Source of the DNA: Bacteroidales bacterium
GTDB lineage: Bacteria > Bacteroidota > Bacteroidia > Bacteroidales > UBA1556
DNA: 7,462 bases
NCBI GenBank assembly: GCA_029935325.1
Contig: JAOZKO010000130.1
Span: forward strand, 1-7,462
Reading direction: 5' to 3'
Made by a program: the position numbers and the translations under genes. The first letter of the stretch is position 1; each line of letters starts with the position of its first letter. Of this stretch, positions 7,113 to 7,462 are shown in pieces. Below the pieces are notes generated by a model. It saw only the letters and a list, made by a program, of their open reading frames with translations. It did no database searches and was not told where the DNA came from.

Positions 7113-7145
7113 AGGAATTTGTGGCTTGAGACTTTAAGGAATTTG
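7111..7145. repeat. 11-bp direct repeat at the glnS promoter
   Basis: TAAGGAATTTG occurs at 7111-7121 and again at 7135-7145, a 24-base period. The copy nearer glnS shares its first two bases with the -7 element; the other lies about where a -33 region would be. The repeat is exact. A regulatory role is speculation. Confidence 0.45.
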
Positions 7146-7218
7146 CATATACCTCAGGGCAAACCTTACTTTATTTAATTTACGTATCAAATACTTGTAA
7201 AATACTAGCCTACAATAA

Positions 7219-7276
7219 TCTACGAATTACACGAATTGTATTCCACGAATATGAAGCTTTGCTGCATATTCGTGGA
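7219..7276. repeat. ACGAAT-repeat block with a strong hairpin
   Basis: ACGAAT occurs three times (7222-7227, 7231-7236, 7245-7250) and once inverted (7268-7273). The right part is an inverted repeat: TCCACGAATATG (7242-7253) pairs perfectly with 7265-7276. After one A-G mismatch, AGC (7255... read as 7255-7257) pairs with GCT (7261-7263) around a TTT loop, giving 15 pairs in total. No T tract follows in either direction, so it is not a standard intrinsic terminator. From memory, strings like TACGAATTACACGAAT are dispersed between genes in many Bacteroidota, which makes this a likely palindromic repeat element. Confidence 0.6.
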
Positions 7277-7380
7277 TAGATAAACCTTTAAACGCAGCGA
7301 AAAGAAATAGCTCAGAATATAAAATATGCGGCTACCTTGGACAAAATTAGTAAATAGTTTTTAGATATCATTAATTTCTA

Positions 7381-7388
7381 TATCTTAG
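7381..7388 (+). promoter_or_regulatory. Possible -7 element for the right-edge gene
   Basis: TATCTTAG matches TANNTTTG at all but one fixed position. It ends 33 bases before the ATG at 7422, a plausible leader length. No convincing -33 TTG is seen. Confidence 0.3.
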
Positions 7389-7421
7389 CAGCTTATTAAG
7401 CCCACTCTAAAATCAAAAGAC

Positions 7422-7462
7422 ATGAAAAAGATTTTTGCAGTAATCAGTATAACAAGCCTATT
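7422..7462 (+). CDS. Start of a probable exported protein, cut by the window edge
   Basis: An ATG at 7422 opens a frame reading MKKIFAVISITSL up to the window end, with 13 full codons visible. Two lysines followed by a hydrophobic run form the beginning of a typical signal peptide, so the product is probably secreted, periplasmic or a lipoprotein. Purine-rich AAAAGAC lies just upstream, as is common ahead of Bacteroidota starts. The gene is divergent from glnS. Nothing can be said of its function. Confidence 0.5.
   Translation, partial: MKKIFAVISITSL

Larger units (their letters stand above)
7079..7421. other. Divergent intergenic region between glnS and the right-edge gene
   Basis: This stretch of 343 bases has no gene that I can support. 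From left to right it holds the glnS leader and -7 element, two copies of an 11-base direct repeat, an AT-rich stretch (about 7150-7215), a repeat-rich hairpin (7219-7276), an undistinguished stretch (7277-7380) and a possible -7 element for the gene at 7422. I saw no tRNA-like or riboswitch-like structure. Confidence 0.6.

Noticed and set aside
7105..7276. CRISPR-like interpretation of the short repeats beside glnS
   Set aside because: The repeats are only 6-11 bases, their spacing is irregular, and no cas gene is present.
1..7462. Search for a defence system, toxin-antitoxin pair, prophage or transposase
   Set aside because: All long frames on both strands are accounted for by housekeeping or envelope genes; no nuclease, integrase, transposase or paired small toxin-antitoxin frames were seen.

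Overview
The window looks like a chromosomal segment of a Bacteroidota bacterium (Cytophaga/Flavobacterium/Bacteroides group). It is AT-rich and lacks clear Shine-Dalgarno sequences ahead of its genes. Two genes have a perfect Bacteroidota-type -7 element (TANNTTTG) upstream. One ABC ATPase closely resembles GldA of the gliding-motility set, and both ends carry short repeats of kinds I recall as dispersed in Bacteroidota genomes. I cannot name a genus from the sequence.

Layout, left to right. Positions 1-107 hold what may be the frameshifted 3' end of an upstream gene, followed by a three-unit 8-bp repeat (109-134). Two plus-strand genes come next: an aldehyde dehydrogenase (163-1575) and a small four-helix membrane protein (1618-2052). 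The latter meets a minus-strand block in a 45-bp convergent gap. Read in its own direction, the minus-strand block is glutaminyl-tRNA synthetase (7078-5405), a GldA-like ABC ATPase (5384-4479), a lipoprotein (4382-3510) and a polyprenyl-phosphate sugar-1-phosphate transferase (3513-2098). glnS and the ABC gene are 20 bp apart. The lipoprotein follows after 96 bp, and its last codon overlaps the start of the transferase gene as ATGA. The right edge (7079-7421) is a divergent intergenic region with the glnS promoter, a short direct repeat and a strong hairpin. It ends with the first codons of a plus-strand gene that seems to encode a signal peptide.

Most of the content is housekeeping or envelope biology: tRNA charging, aldehyde oxidation, an ABC exporter ATPase without its permease, and the start of surface-glycan synthesis. 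The least explained item is the lipoprotein tightly coupled to the glycan-initiating transferase. It has a PEGA-like N-terminal part and a sandwich-like C-terminal part that resembles carbohydrate-binding domains. I see no CRISPR array, tRNA, rRNA, transposase, phage gene or recognisable defence system, and I do not claim an undescribed system beyond that gene pair.
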